Shown: positions 45,020 through 56,782 of the stretch, one piece after another
Layout: each line of letters starts with the position of its first letter
Position numbering within the stretch: position 1 is the stretch's first letter
From: Notamacropus eugenii
Lineage: Eukaryota; Chordata; Mammalia; Diprotodontia; Macropodidae
Direction of reading: 5' to 3'
Assembly: GCF_028372415.1 (NCBI RefSeq)
Contig: NC_092879.1
Span: 65,053,651-65,117,650 of the forward strand
Length of the DNA: 64,000 nucleotides
Translations under genes and position numbers: made by a program
The notes under the pieces: model-generated
Told to the model about the DNA's origin: nothing
Databases searched by the model: none
Seen by the model: the letters and a program-made list of their open reading frames with translations, nothing else

Positions 45020-46460
45020 AAAATGAATAGATTAAAAAATACCTCCTGACCCCTGGAAATGTGAGGCTCTCCAAAGCTGGAGGTTACTATACGTTCCTCC
45101 ATCAAAAACACCATGTTACAAGTTCAATTCATGACGAGTAAGAAACTACATTAAGTTGGAACTTGCTTACTCCGTACGTGTCTAGTTTTATCGTCATTTT
45201 GAACGTGTAGGATACGTCCGCATGACCTTAAGATCTTAACGTTTGGGGGTGAGGATCAATGAGCCAAGGGTGCTTACCTGACTGGAGAATGTCATGCTTC
45301 TAAGAGTCTGGAAGCCAAGTCTTGTTTTTGAAAATCTTTGTAGAGGTGCCAAGATTTTCCCTCAGAATATCTGGAATGAGCAGTAAACAACCTTGAGTTC
45401 CAACTTGAAAACCTTTGTAGAGGGACTGAGATTTTTACTCAACAGTCTAGAAAGAGCAGTAAACTACCTTGAGTTCCAACGTGAAAATCTTTGTAGAGGG
45501 ACTGAGATTTTATTTTAACTCAGAATATCTAGAATGACCAGTACAAAACCTTGAGCCTCTACTTTCAGTTAGGTCAGGACTCTTGGGTTATCACTCACTT
45601 TCCCAGGGGAGGGAAGTTGATACCCTCCCTCTTAGACTTGTTGGCCCAGATTTAGGCTTTCCACGGAGCTCTGGCCCTCTATTTATACCCACAGTAGGGG
45701 TGACACTCCCATTGACCCAACAATGCTTGACATCTCAACAACTGCTCACAGTAGAGGCATTTTTACCAAATATGGTTGTACTGTCCTACTTGGCATAAAA
45801 AGGCTAAATTGCCTTTTTTAACCAAAATTAGTCCTATGGGTTTTGAAACCCAACAGTGGTGACACTGACTTTTTTTCACCATAAATGGTAATACCAACTT
45901 TAAAATCTGACATGCCTTTAACTTTCTTCATGCGTGACACTCTGCAATGGGGTATACTCTTGTCAGTCAATCAATCAAGCTGTACTTTTGATTGCTTAGT
46001 GTTTGGAAGTACATATTTGCAAGTGAGGGAGCTGTGCTGCCTCCAGCTTTTGCTCTGCTAGGATAAGGTAATAAGCTGATTTTCTATTGGGAAGGTGATG
46101 GCACAAACGCGACTTTTAGAACCAGATGAGTTTTAAGGTGCCTTCTCACTCCAAATCTATGACAATTGTGCCGGTAGTCAGCACGGGTAAGTGGGAAAGT
46201 CACGTACACATTTGAAAGGAGAGCATGGAAGACGTGGACTGTGCTGTTCCTATGGAAATTACGAGCTCAGAAGAACAACAGCTGTGGCTTCCCCACCTTT
46301 GGAAGGTGAATGAAAATTGTAAAACCTGAAGGGACAGAAACCAAGGCATGATTATGTTACATTCAAATTTACCCCTGCTGACAAAAGGATAGTAATAGTA
46401 AGGCAATTCAAAACAAGACTTAGACAGATCACCTTTGTTCATGGATGACTACAATGAGTT
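45019..46460. other. Unique-type spacer, partner of 11163-12600
   Basis: Non-coding, 97-99% like its partner by eye, including the triplicated 77-base repeat. Confidence 0.5.
45330..45556. repeat. 77-base tandem repeat, three units
   Basis: Units start at 45330, 45407 and 45483, matching 11474-11700. Confidence 0.8.
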
Positions 46461-49170
46461 GCTGTTGGACCCTGGGCTTTGACTCCCTGCTGTGAATCAT
46501 TACTTTCCTCTTACCTTTTGTGTTGCAGGTTCCTCTGCTGTTTGTCTGGTCTGGATTTCAGGTCATTCAGACCCCTCTGCTGCTTTCCATATCTGCACTG
46601 GAACTGTCCATGGCTAAAAGGCAGTCTGTGTATAGAGTTCTGGGGTGTCTCCTAGAGCTCACCCTCACACCCACTGTGAGTGATATAATTCTGTGTGGAT
46701 TTTGGCTGTCTGTTCCCTTTTCTTGACCAGGGGCATACTTTGGGGAAATTCTGGCCTCCTTCAAGCTGTCATTTTCCATCATTCTGTTTTATCAGGTGTA
46801 CAAACTCTTGGTGTGTCCAGGTTATGGATTCTGGCCCAGATTCCAGCGTTGGCCCATCTCTTGTCAAAGCCTGGCCTATGGATGGTATTTTCTGTAATAT
46901 TTCCTTCCTCTATATCTGGGTCTTCATTTGAGGAGCTTCTGGTCCACTTCCTGCTTTCCCCTCTAGACTGAAGGATTTTCTTCTGATCACGTTTAGTTAT
47001 GGTGGACCCTTGTGGGGTCATTTTACACTCCAAGTGGCTGGTTCACTGACTCTTCTGCATGAGCTTTTTGCTGTTCTCTTTGACTCGTTTTTGCTGGGCA
47101 ACTGATTAAGTAGATTCTGGGTGAAATCCTATTGTGAGTAATGATGCAGGGAATACTGACGGTCACAAGAACATCTTTTGACAGATATGAAGGGAAATCA
47201 TCTGTACTGAGTGATGTAGTCCCATGGTGACAGTGAGCTCAAAGTTGAGGGCTTTGTTTCAGATTCAACCTTTTTTGCCCTATCACATATTTTGTAGGGA
47301 ATTGTCCCTTCCACAGAAGCTCCCTCTCACCCAGGAGACTTTTCCCAGTAACTGCAAGGTCCCCATATCAATGTCTGTGGGGTTCCCTCCACAGAGCACC
47401 TTGGATGATCTCCTGCTCTGGCACCTGGCACCTTGGAAGCTGCCTGGGTCCTCCAAAGGGGCATTGAGTCTCATTGCTTGCAATCAGTTGAGCAGAACAC
47501 TTCCTTTGTGGTCCACCTAACAAGGTGAGACATAGCCTCAGTGTCCCTCCATGCAAAATATCTCTGGGCTCAATTTTTTTAACAATTTGTTCCTGAGTTG
47601 GGATGGTTTTTGACCATTCATCTCCTTTGTTGGGCAATTCTGATCAAGTACTCAGATCTCTCTTGAAACAGGAGCTGTCTACACTCCAGTCACTATCCGT
47701 AGATCACGAGAGTGGATTGCTCTTGGGACCTGGGTTCTGACTCCCTGCTGTCAAACTTGTCTTCCATTTTAGCCTTTTGTGTTGCAGATTCCTCTTCTCT
47801 TTTCCTGCCTCTGGATTTCAGGCCATTTAGGCCCCTTTGCTAATTTCCATGTCTGCACTGAAACTGCACAGTGCCGCCAGGCATTCTGCATAGACTTCTG
47901 GTGTGTCTGCCGGAGCCCATTCTCACCCTTACCACAGTGTGACTGATTGAATCCTGGGTGTATTCTGACGCTCAATTCCCTTTTCTTTACCAGGGGCACA
48001 CATATCAGGTGCTTTGACAAGGTTCTGGCGCTTCTATTGGTCCATTGGTCTTTCCAAGTTCTGCAGACTCTTGGTGAATGGATGTGAGGGAATATGGCCA
48101 AGAGTGAAATGTATGTCCCCTGGCTATAATCAGCTTTGGCATGCATGGGATTTTGGGGAGATTCTCTTTCTCTGTATCGCGGTCTCCGTTTCACTTCCTT
48201 CTGGTCCTTTTTCTGCGTTCCCTCTAGACAGAAGGATTGCCTTGGGACCGTGTCTAATCAGTTGAGACATTTCTAGGGTCACTTCTAAAAGCCAAATAAC
48301 CGGTTCAGTGACTGTATCTGCATGAGCTTTCTTGGTGAACTCTCTGAATATTTTTTGCTGGGCAGGTGATTGAGCGGATTCTGGATGAGGTCCTATTGTC
48401 AGTCACGATTCAAAGAATATTCAAGGTCACAAGAACTTCTTTGCAAGATTGGAAGGGATCTGTTTTGTGTTCCCTGGAAGGGCCCCCACTGTGACTGCCC
48501 GCTCTCACGAAGAGATCTGTTTCAGATTGAATTTCTTTTGCTCTATCACACAGTTTGTGGGGACTTAGCCCATCCACAGATGATCCCTGTAACCCAGGAG
48601 ATGTTTCGCAGAAAGCACCATGTGTGCACATCAATTTCTGTGGAGTTCCCTCCACAGAGCCCCTTGGAGGACCTCCCGCTTTCTCTGTTCCTGTGTTCCC
48701 CCTCCTGGGCATTCAGACCCATTGCGTGTGTTCAGTTAAGCGGAACACTTCCTCTGTGGTCCACCTATAAACTGTGACATAGTATCTTTGTCCCTCCATC
48801 CCAAATTTCCCTGTGCTCATATTTTTTTTTTCTAATTTGTTCCCGCATAGGGTTTGTCATTTGCCATTCATCTCCGATTCGCTGAGGAGTTCATTTGGGG
48901 AATTCTGGTCAAGTACTCCGATCCCTCTTGAAGCAGGGGCTGTCTACTCTACAGTCATTGTCCATGGATAACTACAATGGTTTGCTGTTAGGACCTGGGG
49001 TGGAACCCCTGCTGTGAATCATGACTTCCCTCTTAGCTTTTGGTGTTGCAGATTCCTCTTCTCTTTGCTTGGGTCTGGATTTCAGGCCATTCAGGACCCT
49101 CTGATGCTTTCTGTCTATATGCTGGATCTGTCCTGGTCTGACTGGCCATCTGTGGATAGATTTCTGGGAC
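46461..49170. repeat. Macrosatellite, two full monomers and flanks
   Basis: 'ctggatttca' landmarks at 46551, 47811 and 49075, with spacings of 1260 and 1264 bases. This is the clearest head-to-tail run in the window. No gene is seen. Confidence 0.8.
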
Positions 49171-49720
49171 ACCTCCCTAGAGCCTGCAGTACAGGATACA
49201 AATGCCTAACTTTGCTATTGTCACCTCTGTAACCTGCCATTATGTTATCTTTCCAGCCTAAAGCACCACTATTTTCCTTCAGGGATTCTCTGCTTCTGCC
49301 TTACAGGGCAGTTCTTTGTAAGTCCTGTCACCCTTTGCCCACCCTTTAGGTTTGACCAATATGGTCTGAAAGCTTCCTTCTTCCTTCAAGGCTTGCATTG
49401 ACCCAGACAAGCCTTTCTGACAGAGGTGATACAACTTGCATGATACCTTTCTGATTTTTTCCCCAACTTTCAATTCCTACACAGAATTCTGACTCAGTTA
49501 GACTCTCTCCATCCAATAATCAGCTCCTCTTGCTCATGGTCTCTGAGTCCTTTGCCTGAAACTCAGCTTAGATCCCATCCAAAGAAACTCTGAAGATTCT
49601 GAACCAACTTTCTGGTTTTTCTCAGTGGGATCTGGTAGGCCTTAGCAAAAAAAACTTTGAAAGTTTTTGGATAAACCTCCTACAGAAAGGTTTGTTTTCT
49701 TAAAATCATTATATGTCATC
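49171..49720. other. Conserved spacer upstream of the gene 7 SINE
   Basis: Near-identical to 13396-13931. Non-coding. Confidence 0.6.
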
Positions 49721-49915
49721 TGAGGGAGCATAGTGTGGAGGACACAACTGTGGACTGGGGGAGTCAGGGGACCTGGGATTGAATTGAGCCTCCCCTAGTA
49801 GCTGTGTCACCCTGGGCAAGGCCTTTAACCTCTGTGTCTCCATTTCCTCCTCTGTTGAGTTTAATGGAGTGTGATGTCCCTTCCCATCTCCACACCTGTG
49901 ATCCTGTGACTGGGA
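49721..49915 (+). mobile_element. MAR1/MIR-type CORE-SINE upstream of gene 7
   Basis: Near-identical to 13932-14127. Confidence 0.7.
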
Positions 49916-50689
49916 TGCTCTTTCCATGGACATTGTGGGGTTTCCCTCCCTCGCAAAGCATACCCTTGAGACATGTCTTTTTTTTCTCTCTTTTCTTTCA
50001 GCAATTAGGATTAAAAACTTCCCCTGAAATTTAAAAGCTACTTATAAAGACTGCAGAGATGAATCAAGAGATAGATGCTAAGCCATGGCCAGGCTAACAG
50101 CTTGCCCAGCAGCCGCCCTCCCCTGGGGTCCTTTGTGGTTCCCAGCAACCTTTTTGCTGTTCCAAAGGATCCCCACCCCTCCAGTTCTTTGGCACGTTCT
50201 CAGCGTCCCAGAGGGGTGTGATGTGTTAGTTACTAGGTCTGAGCCCTGTGGCTCTCCCTGGAAGCATCCCCTTCCTCCCCTCCCCCACCCTGTGTTCCCC
50301 TCTGCCTCTCCATTGGTGCTTCTCTGTCGCCCCAGTCTGGCCCAGGTCTTTGGCTACCCAGTGCTGAATGCTGTACAGACTCCCTCTTTGTTGGTTCAGC
50401 CACCTCCTTGCCTGGATGGATTGCTGGGAGAGGCCCTTCTTGCTCTCCAGAGACACAGGAGGCCCTACACCCCCACCCCACTTCCACCATGGCTCTGACT
50501 CTGGGGACCTCTGTCGGGATTCTAATGGAGTAAATGGGATGTTCCATTTGCACCCCTCCCCCACAATGCTCAACTCCACACTCTGTTGGGTTCTGTTGTT
50601 GGGGTGAGCTGTGGCTTTCCCTCTCTCTCTCTCCAGGCAGTTCCCTGTTGGCCCAGGTCCTCCTCTCCTGCAGCTGGCAGCCAAGGGAC
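49916..50689 (+). promoter_or_regulatory. Gene 7 5' flank and putative promoter
   Basis: TATAAAG at 50043-50049 and inverted CCAAT at 50312-50316. The first 400 bases are almost the same as for gene 2; later bases are of its own type. Confidence 0.45.
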
Positions 50690-51745
50690 ATGGAAGAACA
50701 AAAAAACAAGGAGGCCTTGGGGCATATGGCCCAGGCCACCCAATACATGTCCATTGGGCTGTGGAGATGGGAGCCCGACTATGGGAAGGCTGCGAGTGAG
50801 TACGAGCAGGCTGCCTTAGCCTTTCGCAGCGCCAAGAAGCTGGAGGAGGCTGCAGAAGCCTTCCTCAACGAAGCCGAGGCCCACGAGAAAAACAGAGCTC
50901 TCCTGTGTGCCGCAATGGCCTATGAGCAAGCCGGCCTGTACCTGAGCAGGTCTGATCACCTGCAGGAGGCTGCCCAGGCCGTGAAGCAGGCTGTTTCCTG
51001 GTACCTGGAGTGTGGAGAGGCAGACACCGCAGCCTGCACCTTGAGGAGCTTCAGTCAGCTGCTGGAGAGCCAGATACTACACCAGGTGGTATGTCTCTAC
51101 CAGCGAGCATCCCAGCTATTTGAGGGGGAGGACCGCTTCTTGCTGGCCCTGGACTTCACTGGCCGAGCCTCCAAGCTTCTAGTGAGGCACAAGTGCTACA
51201 GGGACGCTGCAATCTCCCTAGGCCAGGAGAAGCACTTGTATGTGGAGGTAGAGAGCTTCTCCATGTGCCACCAGAGAGCCCTGGCACAATGTCTAGCCTA
51301 CCTGTGTGACCTGGATTTCCCTGCCGCCTGCAAGTGCCTGGGAGATAGCTGTACCTATTTTCCCAGTTTCCAAAGCAGCAGCGAATATGTGGCGATGGTA
51401 ACTTTGCTAAATTTCTATGAAGACCAAGACCAAGACGGAGTGGATGAAGTCTGCATTTCTCCTGTCTTCGAACACCTGGACCAGGAGTACAGGGAGATGA
51501 CCACAGTGCTGAAGGTACCTGGCTTCGAAAACCTGAGGACCAGTATTTTGGCACCATCTACATGCATGTCCCCCTATGACAGCAGCAAGGAAACAGCCTC
51601 AACAACAAAGAAAGAGGAGGGGGAGGAGAAGAAGATGGAGAATGTGGAGGAGGAGGACACTAAGGAAGGGGAGGAGAAATTGGAGGACAAGGAGGAGGAA
51701 GGGGAACATTGGTTCCCTTTCTCTTTCCCATGTACCATTTGTTAA
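50690..51745 (+). CDS. Gene 7: intronless gamma-SNAP-like protein, 351 aa (subtype B)
   Basis: Full-length gamma-SNAP-like adaptor, predicted to help NSF disassemble SNARE complexes. Helical domain 1-282 with W-E-P-D-Y-G-K-A-A-S-E-Y near 27-38 and Y-L-E-C-G-E-A-D-T-A-A near 107. A Q-D-Q-D-G-V-D-E-V-C stretch near 245 parallels human Q-D-Q-D-Q-V-S-D-V-C (from memory). Of the copies it looks among the closest to human NAPG. The tail is Glu/Lys-rich and ends Pro-Cys-Thr-Ile-Cys. The ATG has the same strong context as the other copies; the frame is open upstream but without conservation. Against gene 2, 22 of the first 225 coding bases differ by my count, 14 of them changing the amino acid. No lesions. 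Confidence 0.9.
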   Translation: MEEQKNKEALGHMAQATQYMSIGLWRWEPDYGKAASEYEQAALAFRSAKKLEEAAEAFLNEAEAHEKNRALLCAAMAYEQAGLYLSRSDHLQEAAQAVKQAVSWYLECGEADTAACTLRSFSQLLESQILHQVVCLYQRASQLFEGEDRFLLALDFTGRASKLLVRHKCYRDAAISLGQEKHLYVEVESFSMCHQRALAQCLAYLCDLDFPAACKCLGDSCTYFPSFQSSSEYVAMVTLLNFYEDQDQDGVDEVCISPVFEHLDQEYREMTTVLKVPGFENLRTSILAPSTCMSPYDSSKETASTTKKEEGEEKKMENVEEEDTKEGEEKLEDKEEEGEHWFPFSFPCTIC

Positions 51746-51766
51746 CCTATCCTTCCTAGAGCAACA

Positions 51767-51772
51767 AATAAA
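51767..51772 (+). terminator. Gene 7 poly(A) signal
   Basis: AATAAA 22 bases after the stop, overlapping the start of an ATTAAA, followed by a long TG tract. Confidence 0.65.
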
Positions 51773-51818
51773 TTAAAGCTAATCAAATAAGAAAAAAGTT
51801 CTGTGATACCTGTCTTTG

Positions 51819-51822
51819 GTGT

Positions 51823-51871
<49 letters not shown>
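51819..51871. repeat. (TG)n tract downstream of gene 7
   Basis: About 53 bases with one TA step, the longest of the array. Confidence 0.9.
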
Positions 51872-51873
<2 letters not shown>

Positions 51874-52760
51874 TTGTCCCATCATACCTATTCTCACCCT
51901 CTTTATTTCAAATGTGCATGCAATCCTTTGGGATCCTCCACCTTCCCAATGACCCCTCTGTTCCATCCTCCCAGAGTAGATGCATTCCATGCATGGTTAA
52001 ATATTTTCCCTTTACTGACTGGTAATTACTGACTCAAGTCATGGGTTCCAGTAGAAAACCACCAAGTAGGTTAGTCTCAGCTTTCCCACTCCTCACCCTC
52101 TCCTTTCCCAATGATCATCAAGACATACTTCTTACATTAATAGACATTTTGACTGCCCAAACTCCTCAGGATGACATTATAAAACACCTAAAAATTCTGA
52201 GACATTCTTCATGCCTCCCCCATCGTTAACCTTCTAAGACACATTGCCCAGACCTTGAAAAACTGCAGATGACTTAGACTTTTTCCTGGAAAATGGAAGT
52301 GAACTTCATTCAGTCAGCTTGAGCTTGAGGCTCAGGTGTGGGATAAGGAACAGGATCAGCAGTTAACCTGGATGGGACTTGAGCAGGTCTACCCAGACTA
52401 TTCCCCTTATTTTACATAGGAGGTAGCCCTGGGGCACAAAGAAGTTAGCTTGCTCAGGAACCAACTGGTGACAGGCCACAGGGAACATGGACAGGCTGGG
52501 TGGGCCCTCTGGGTCTTTCAATTCCAAATACAGTGAAGCAGTGAAATCAAGTTGGAGAGGAAATGGGACCAGACAACAGACAGACGTGACCAGGGATGCA
52601 TGGAACGCCACTGACATAGTAATGCAAGCTTTGCCTAACCTCACACAGATGGGACAGAAGTGCCTTGTGCAGGAGGAATCTGCAGCATCTCTCAGATCCA
52701 TCCCTGTCCTGCTTTTCTCCCTGTACACATTTTCTTTTTCAAAATCATTCAACAGTATTT
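51872..52760. other. Conserved 3' flank of gene 7
   Basis: Same flank family, closest to 16075-16960. Non-coding. Confidence 0.6.
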
Positions 52761-53900
52761 AAATTACCAAAAGTTAATTGGAGCCAGATTGAGGAAGGTC
52801 CAACAGAATAATCATCTAAATTCCTTGACACATCTGACATTCCCAAGGGAGGTTGGAAAGAAGGTAGAACTTGAAGCTTCACTTAGGAAACACTTGCTAA
52901 TAATTAGAAATATCCCAAAGTGGAATGAATCGTCTCAAGACAAAGTGGGTCCCCAGGCCGAGGAACTTGGGCAGCAAAGACCAGCTGACTTCTTGCTGGT
53001 TTCCTGCAATGGAGGTCCTTGTCCAGGAGTTGGACTGAAATGGTCTCAGAATTCTCCTCCACCTTTCTAATTCTGTTCCCACTTGTAACCCATTAAACAT
53101 GCAGACTGTTTGCAAAACTGGGAAACAACTGACGGAACTCTCCTGGACATTTCTAGAGTGTTCCCTGCATGACACAATATGATTATATGTAGAGCCCCTA
53201 AAAGAAAATTGCCTCCAGGGTTGTGTTGGCTCTCATGTTAATGTGAATCAGGGAAAAACCTTTTCTATTCCTTCCCAAAAGAACACTGAAAGTAGAACGA
53301 GCTCCCATCAATATGACCGCCTCTCCAGCAATACACAAATGCTGATTCCTTCCATGGAGGGGTGGTCCTCTTAAACTTGCTTTGAGTATCCTGGACCCCT
53401 CTGGCAGCTTGGTGAAGACTCAGAACACTTTCAGAAAAATATCCTTCAATGCAAAACATATATAGGCTTACAAGGGGGACTAATTATGTTGAAATAAAGA
53501 TGTATTTTCTTTTTCTCCAGCATATGTAATGGATGTCCTGAAATGCGTCAGAATGATGCTGCCCTAGGAAAGAGTGTTGCAAGGTAAATGAGGTCATAAA
53601 GACATATTTCCTTAGTGCTGCTTTCATGTTCACTTCCAGTCACAGATGCTCTTATGGTGTGGATGTGCATGCCTTTGTAGAATGTCCACCAGAAGCATTC
53701 TTATCCATCGTCCCTTCTGCCCCCTCTCTCCACCCCTGCCAGGGTCTACCAGTGCTTTTAAGACCTATGAGTCCACGTCACTGTGCACAGAGCAGAGTAT
53801 TTATTTTCACAGCAGTGGAAATCCACCTCTGCTCTCCCTTCTACTTGCCAAAAAGAAATACTGCAATTATGAATTAGTTTACTTAGAGCAGCATACTAAG
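52761..53900. other. Unrecognised spacer, partner of 16961-18100
   Basis: The 136-codon plus-strand frame (52660-53070) is open as in the partner. The rest is non-coding. Confidence 0.4.
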
Positions 53901-55244
53901 CCTTCAAGGTGAGTGTTTCTTGGACAGTGCTTTTTTTTTTTTTCTTTTTCTGCTTTGGATCTGTCATGTCAATGAAGTGGAGAACTCTCAGAATGAAAAC
54001 TTACTCCACAGATGAGCCTCACTCAGCAGGACTTGGGGAGCTTCCTGGTGAGAGACTTGGCTGTTCCAGGTGGGACTTCCCAACCAGACCTGAAGTCACT
54101 TTTCTGATTGCCAGCCTGACCCCTGTACTGACCACTTCATGTTCCTATTGTCTTTTCCTTAGAGCATGTATTTCAAAGAAAACAAAATACACCATCTATG
54201 CCAAAATGACCCTTTTGCCCTCAGTTGCACTTGACTCATTTTAAGATGGTGACCTAGGAGAACAAAGCACAAAGTCGAAGACAGTGATGTTTTATTACAG
54301 GGATGAAACTGGATCTCGAGAAAACCTGTTCTCCGTGTTGAATTATGTCACTGTTTCCAAATTTTGTCTCTCTTTTCATTATTTAATGGGGACAAGATGC
54401 ATGGGCTGCTACTTTCAATGGATCTGCTGGAAACATGTCATTCGATATACCATTCCATGGAATGTAGAATTCCATGGCAAAGAAACTCCAGGCTTGACAG
54501 CTATGCCAAGAAAGCTGAAAGTTTAAAAGGAAATCACTGCAAATGGCGGGAGGTAATTAATATTGTCAGAAAGTGGAGTAAGATAAGTAGCAAACAAAAT
54601 GTGAAGGAAACTCCCGGCAGCAGGCAAAAGGAGCGCCACTAGTGATAGAGCAGAAAGTGCTCAGTTCCCTTCTCTAGGAGTAAGGCTAGAGATGACTTTC
54701 TAATCCCTAAGGCAGACCTATTCCTTTGTCTGCAGGAAAATCATCCGTGGCTTCAGTCAGGAAGCAGAAGCTTCCTTCAGTCAGGTAAATCACTAAGCAG
54801 GAACATAAAAGCTCACTTTCCATGAGACCTCTTCTGAATCTCCCGTTCCCTCAATACTCATTCCTAGATAGACCAGTGGAGTGCCCAATTTGGAGGAGGC
54901 AGAACACTGCTGCAGAAACCCAGACTAAGTTTCCAATACATCTTTGCTGTCTTGGTCCAAAACATCATGGATTCAACTGGATTAAACGAGTGCAAGGAGC
55001 TTCTCAATTCAAATCATCTCCTATCTCTAGGTCTATACCAACTGCCCCCAGGCCCAAAAGTGCTTTCCTGTTCCTCCTTCACTTCTCAGCATTCCCGGGT
55101 TCTCTCAGGATCATTTCAAGCATCCCCTTCTATACAGGGCCTTGGCCAGTTTCCTGGCCACTAGGACCTCTCCTTCCAAAGGAACCTCCCATCTACTTTG
55201 TATGTGTCTTGCATGTTGCTCTACATGGACATATTGGCTTTAGC
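53901..55244. other. Unrecognised spacer, partner of 18101-19442
   Basis: Includes a T-run near 53930. Over 99% like its partner from about 54675. Non-coding. Confidence 0.45.
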
Positions 55245-55475
55245 TAGCAGACACAGTAGATAGGGAGCCAGCCCTGGGATCAAGAAGATTGGAGTTCAGG
55301 TTCTGTCTCAGATAATGCAGAGCTCTGTGACCCTAGTCAGATCATTGTTTAAAAACTGCCTCAAGTTCACCATCTGCAAATTGAAGATAATGAATGCACC
55401 TCCCAGGGTTGTTGTGAGGACCAGTTGAGGTGGAAGAATAAATGTCTGATCTCTTCCCCTTATACAACAGGCAGC
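55245..55475 (+). mobile_element. MAR1-type CORE-SINE
   Basis: Partner of 19443-19670. Confidence 0.75.
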
Positions 55476-55501
55476 AAGGTCGCATGGAAGGGATAGAGCC
55501 C

Positions 55502-55735
55502 TGTCCGCATCAGTCCCTGTGTCCCCATGTATCTGTGCATGTATTTCCATCAGTCTGTGTGTCTGCCATCAGTCTCTCCATGTTTCCCCACCTGTGCTTG
55601 TATCCTCATCTGTCCTTGTCTCCCCATTGGTTTGTGTGTACCCATATGCCTGTTTCTCTCTCTGTGCTTGTGTCCCCATCTCTCTGTCTATGTGTGCCCA
55701 TCTGTCCGTGTGTCCCCATATGTCCTTCACTAGAC
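55502..55735. repeat. Pyrimidine-rich minisatellite array
   Basis: Partner of 19699-19975, slightly shorter. Confidence 0.85.
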
Positions 55736-56782
55736 ACTTTTGAAAGACCTCCTGCTGTGGTTGTTGCTCCCTTGGTTGGTTCCTGTACTTTTCCTTGGAG
55801 GTCACTGAGGGCCATTGCTTGTGTTTCTTTCAGCATGTCTGTGCTCTCTCTAGGCTGAGGGATAGGGCCAGGGTCCCTGCATCCAAAATTTGTCTGGGCC
55901 TATTTCTTTTAAGCAATTTGTTACCAGATTGAGTTTTGTTTTGTTTTGGGTTTTTTTTTTTTGCATGTTCTTCTCCTCTTTCCCTGTAGAGTTCATTTGG
56001 GGGATTGTGGCCTAGTTCCTGGGGTCCCTCTTGATAAAGGGGCTGTTTCCTCTTTAGTAACTGTTCATGGGTCATTTTAGTGTGTTGCTACTGGCACCTC
56101 AGTTGGGATCCTATGCTGTGAATCGTTCCGTAGGTCTTAGATTTATTTGTGCAGATGCCCCTTCTGTGTCCTGGGTCTTCATTTCAGACCACTGTAGGTA
56201 CTTTGGTCATTTCCATGTATATACTGGAACCTTCTTGGGTCGATCGACATTCTGTAGATAGATTTCCGTAGTGTCTGCTAAAACCCATCCTCAGTACCTA
56301 CTGTGAGTGACTGATTTCTGGGTGGATACTGGCTGACTATTCACTTTTGTTCACCAGGGCGACACTCTTCACGTATTTTGGCAATGTTCGGGCTGCATTT
56401 TTGCTCCACTTTCCACTTTCCCTGTAGACTGAAGGATGGCCTTGGGATCAAGTGTAATAAGTGGAGACATCTCTAGGATCATTGGTAAGGCCCAAGTAGC
56501 TGGCATACTGACTTCCTCTGCATGGACTCTCTTGTTGTGCTTTCTGACAGTCTTTCTCACTGAGCAACTGATTTAGGTGATTTAGTTGAGATCCTAATAT
56601 CCGTCATGGTTGAGGAAATGTTGAAGGTCCCAAGAACTTCTTTTGACAGGTTTGAGGGGCTCTGTTCTGGTCCTTGGAAGGGCCCCCTGCTGTGCCTGTG
56701 GTCTAAAAGTTCTGGGTTTTGTTTCAGAATCATCAGGACATTTTCCCAGTAACCACCATGTCCTTGGATCAATGGTTGTAGT
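55736..56782. repeat. Macrosatellite monomer
   Basis: Resembles 19976-21030 and breaks off near 56780 into a minisatellite. No gene is seen. Confidence 0.65.

Noticed and set aside
46461-49170. Macrosatellite as an LTR or other virus-derived element
   Set aside because: I saw no recognisable LTR borders, primer site or gag/pol-like motifs, and the units run head to tail. Origin left open.
50534-50689. 52-codon upstream extension of gene 7
   Set aside because: Same reason; not kept between copies.
14907-51745. Diversifying selection on gene 2 versus gene 7
   Set aside because: Coding divergence near 10% first looked high against 1% in some flanks, but adjacent flanks also differ by 6-9%, and silent changes are frequent. 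Conversion patches explain it better.
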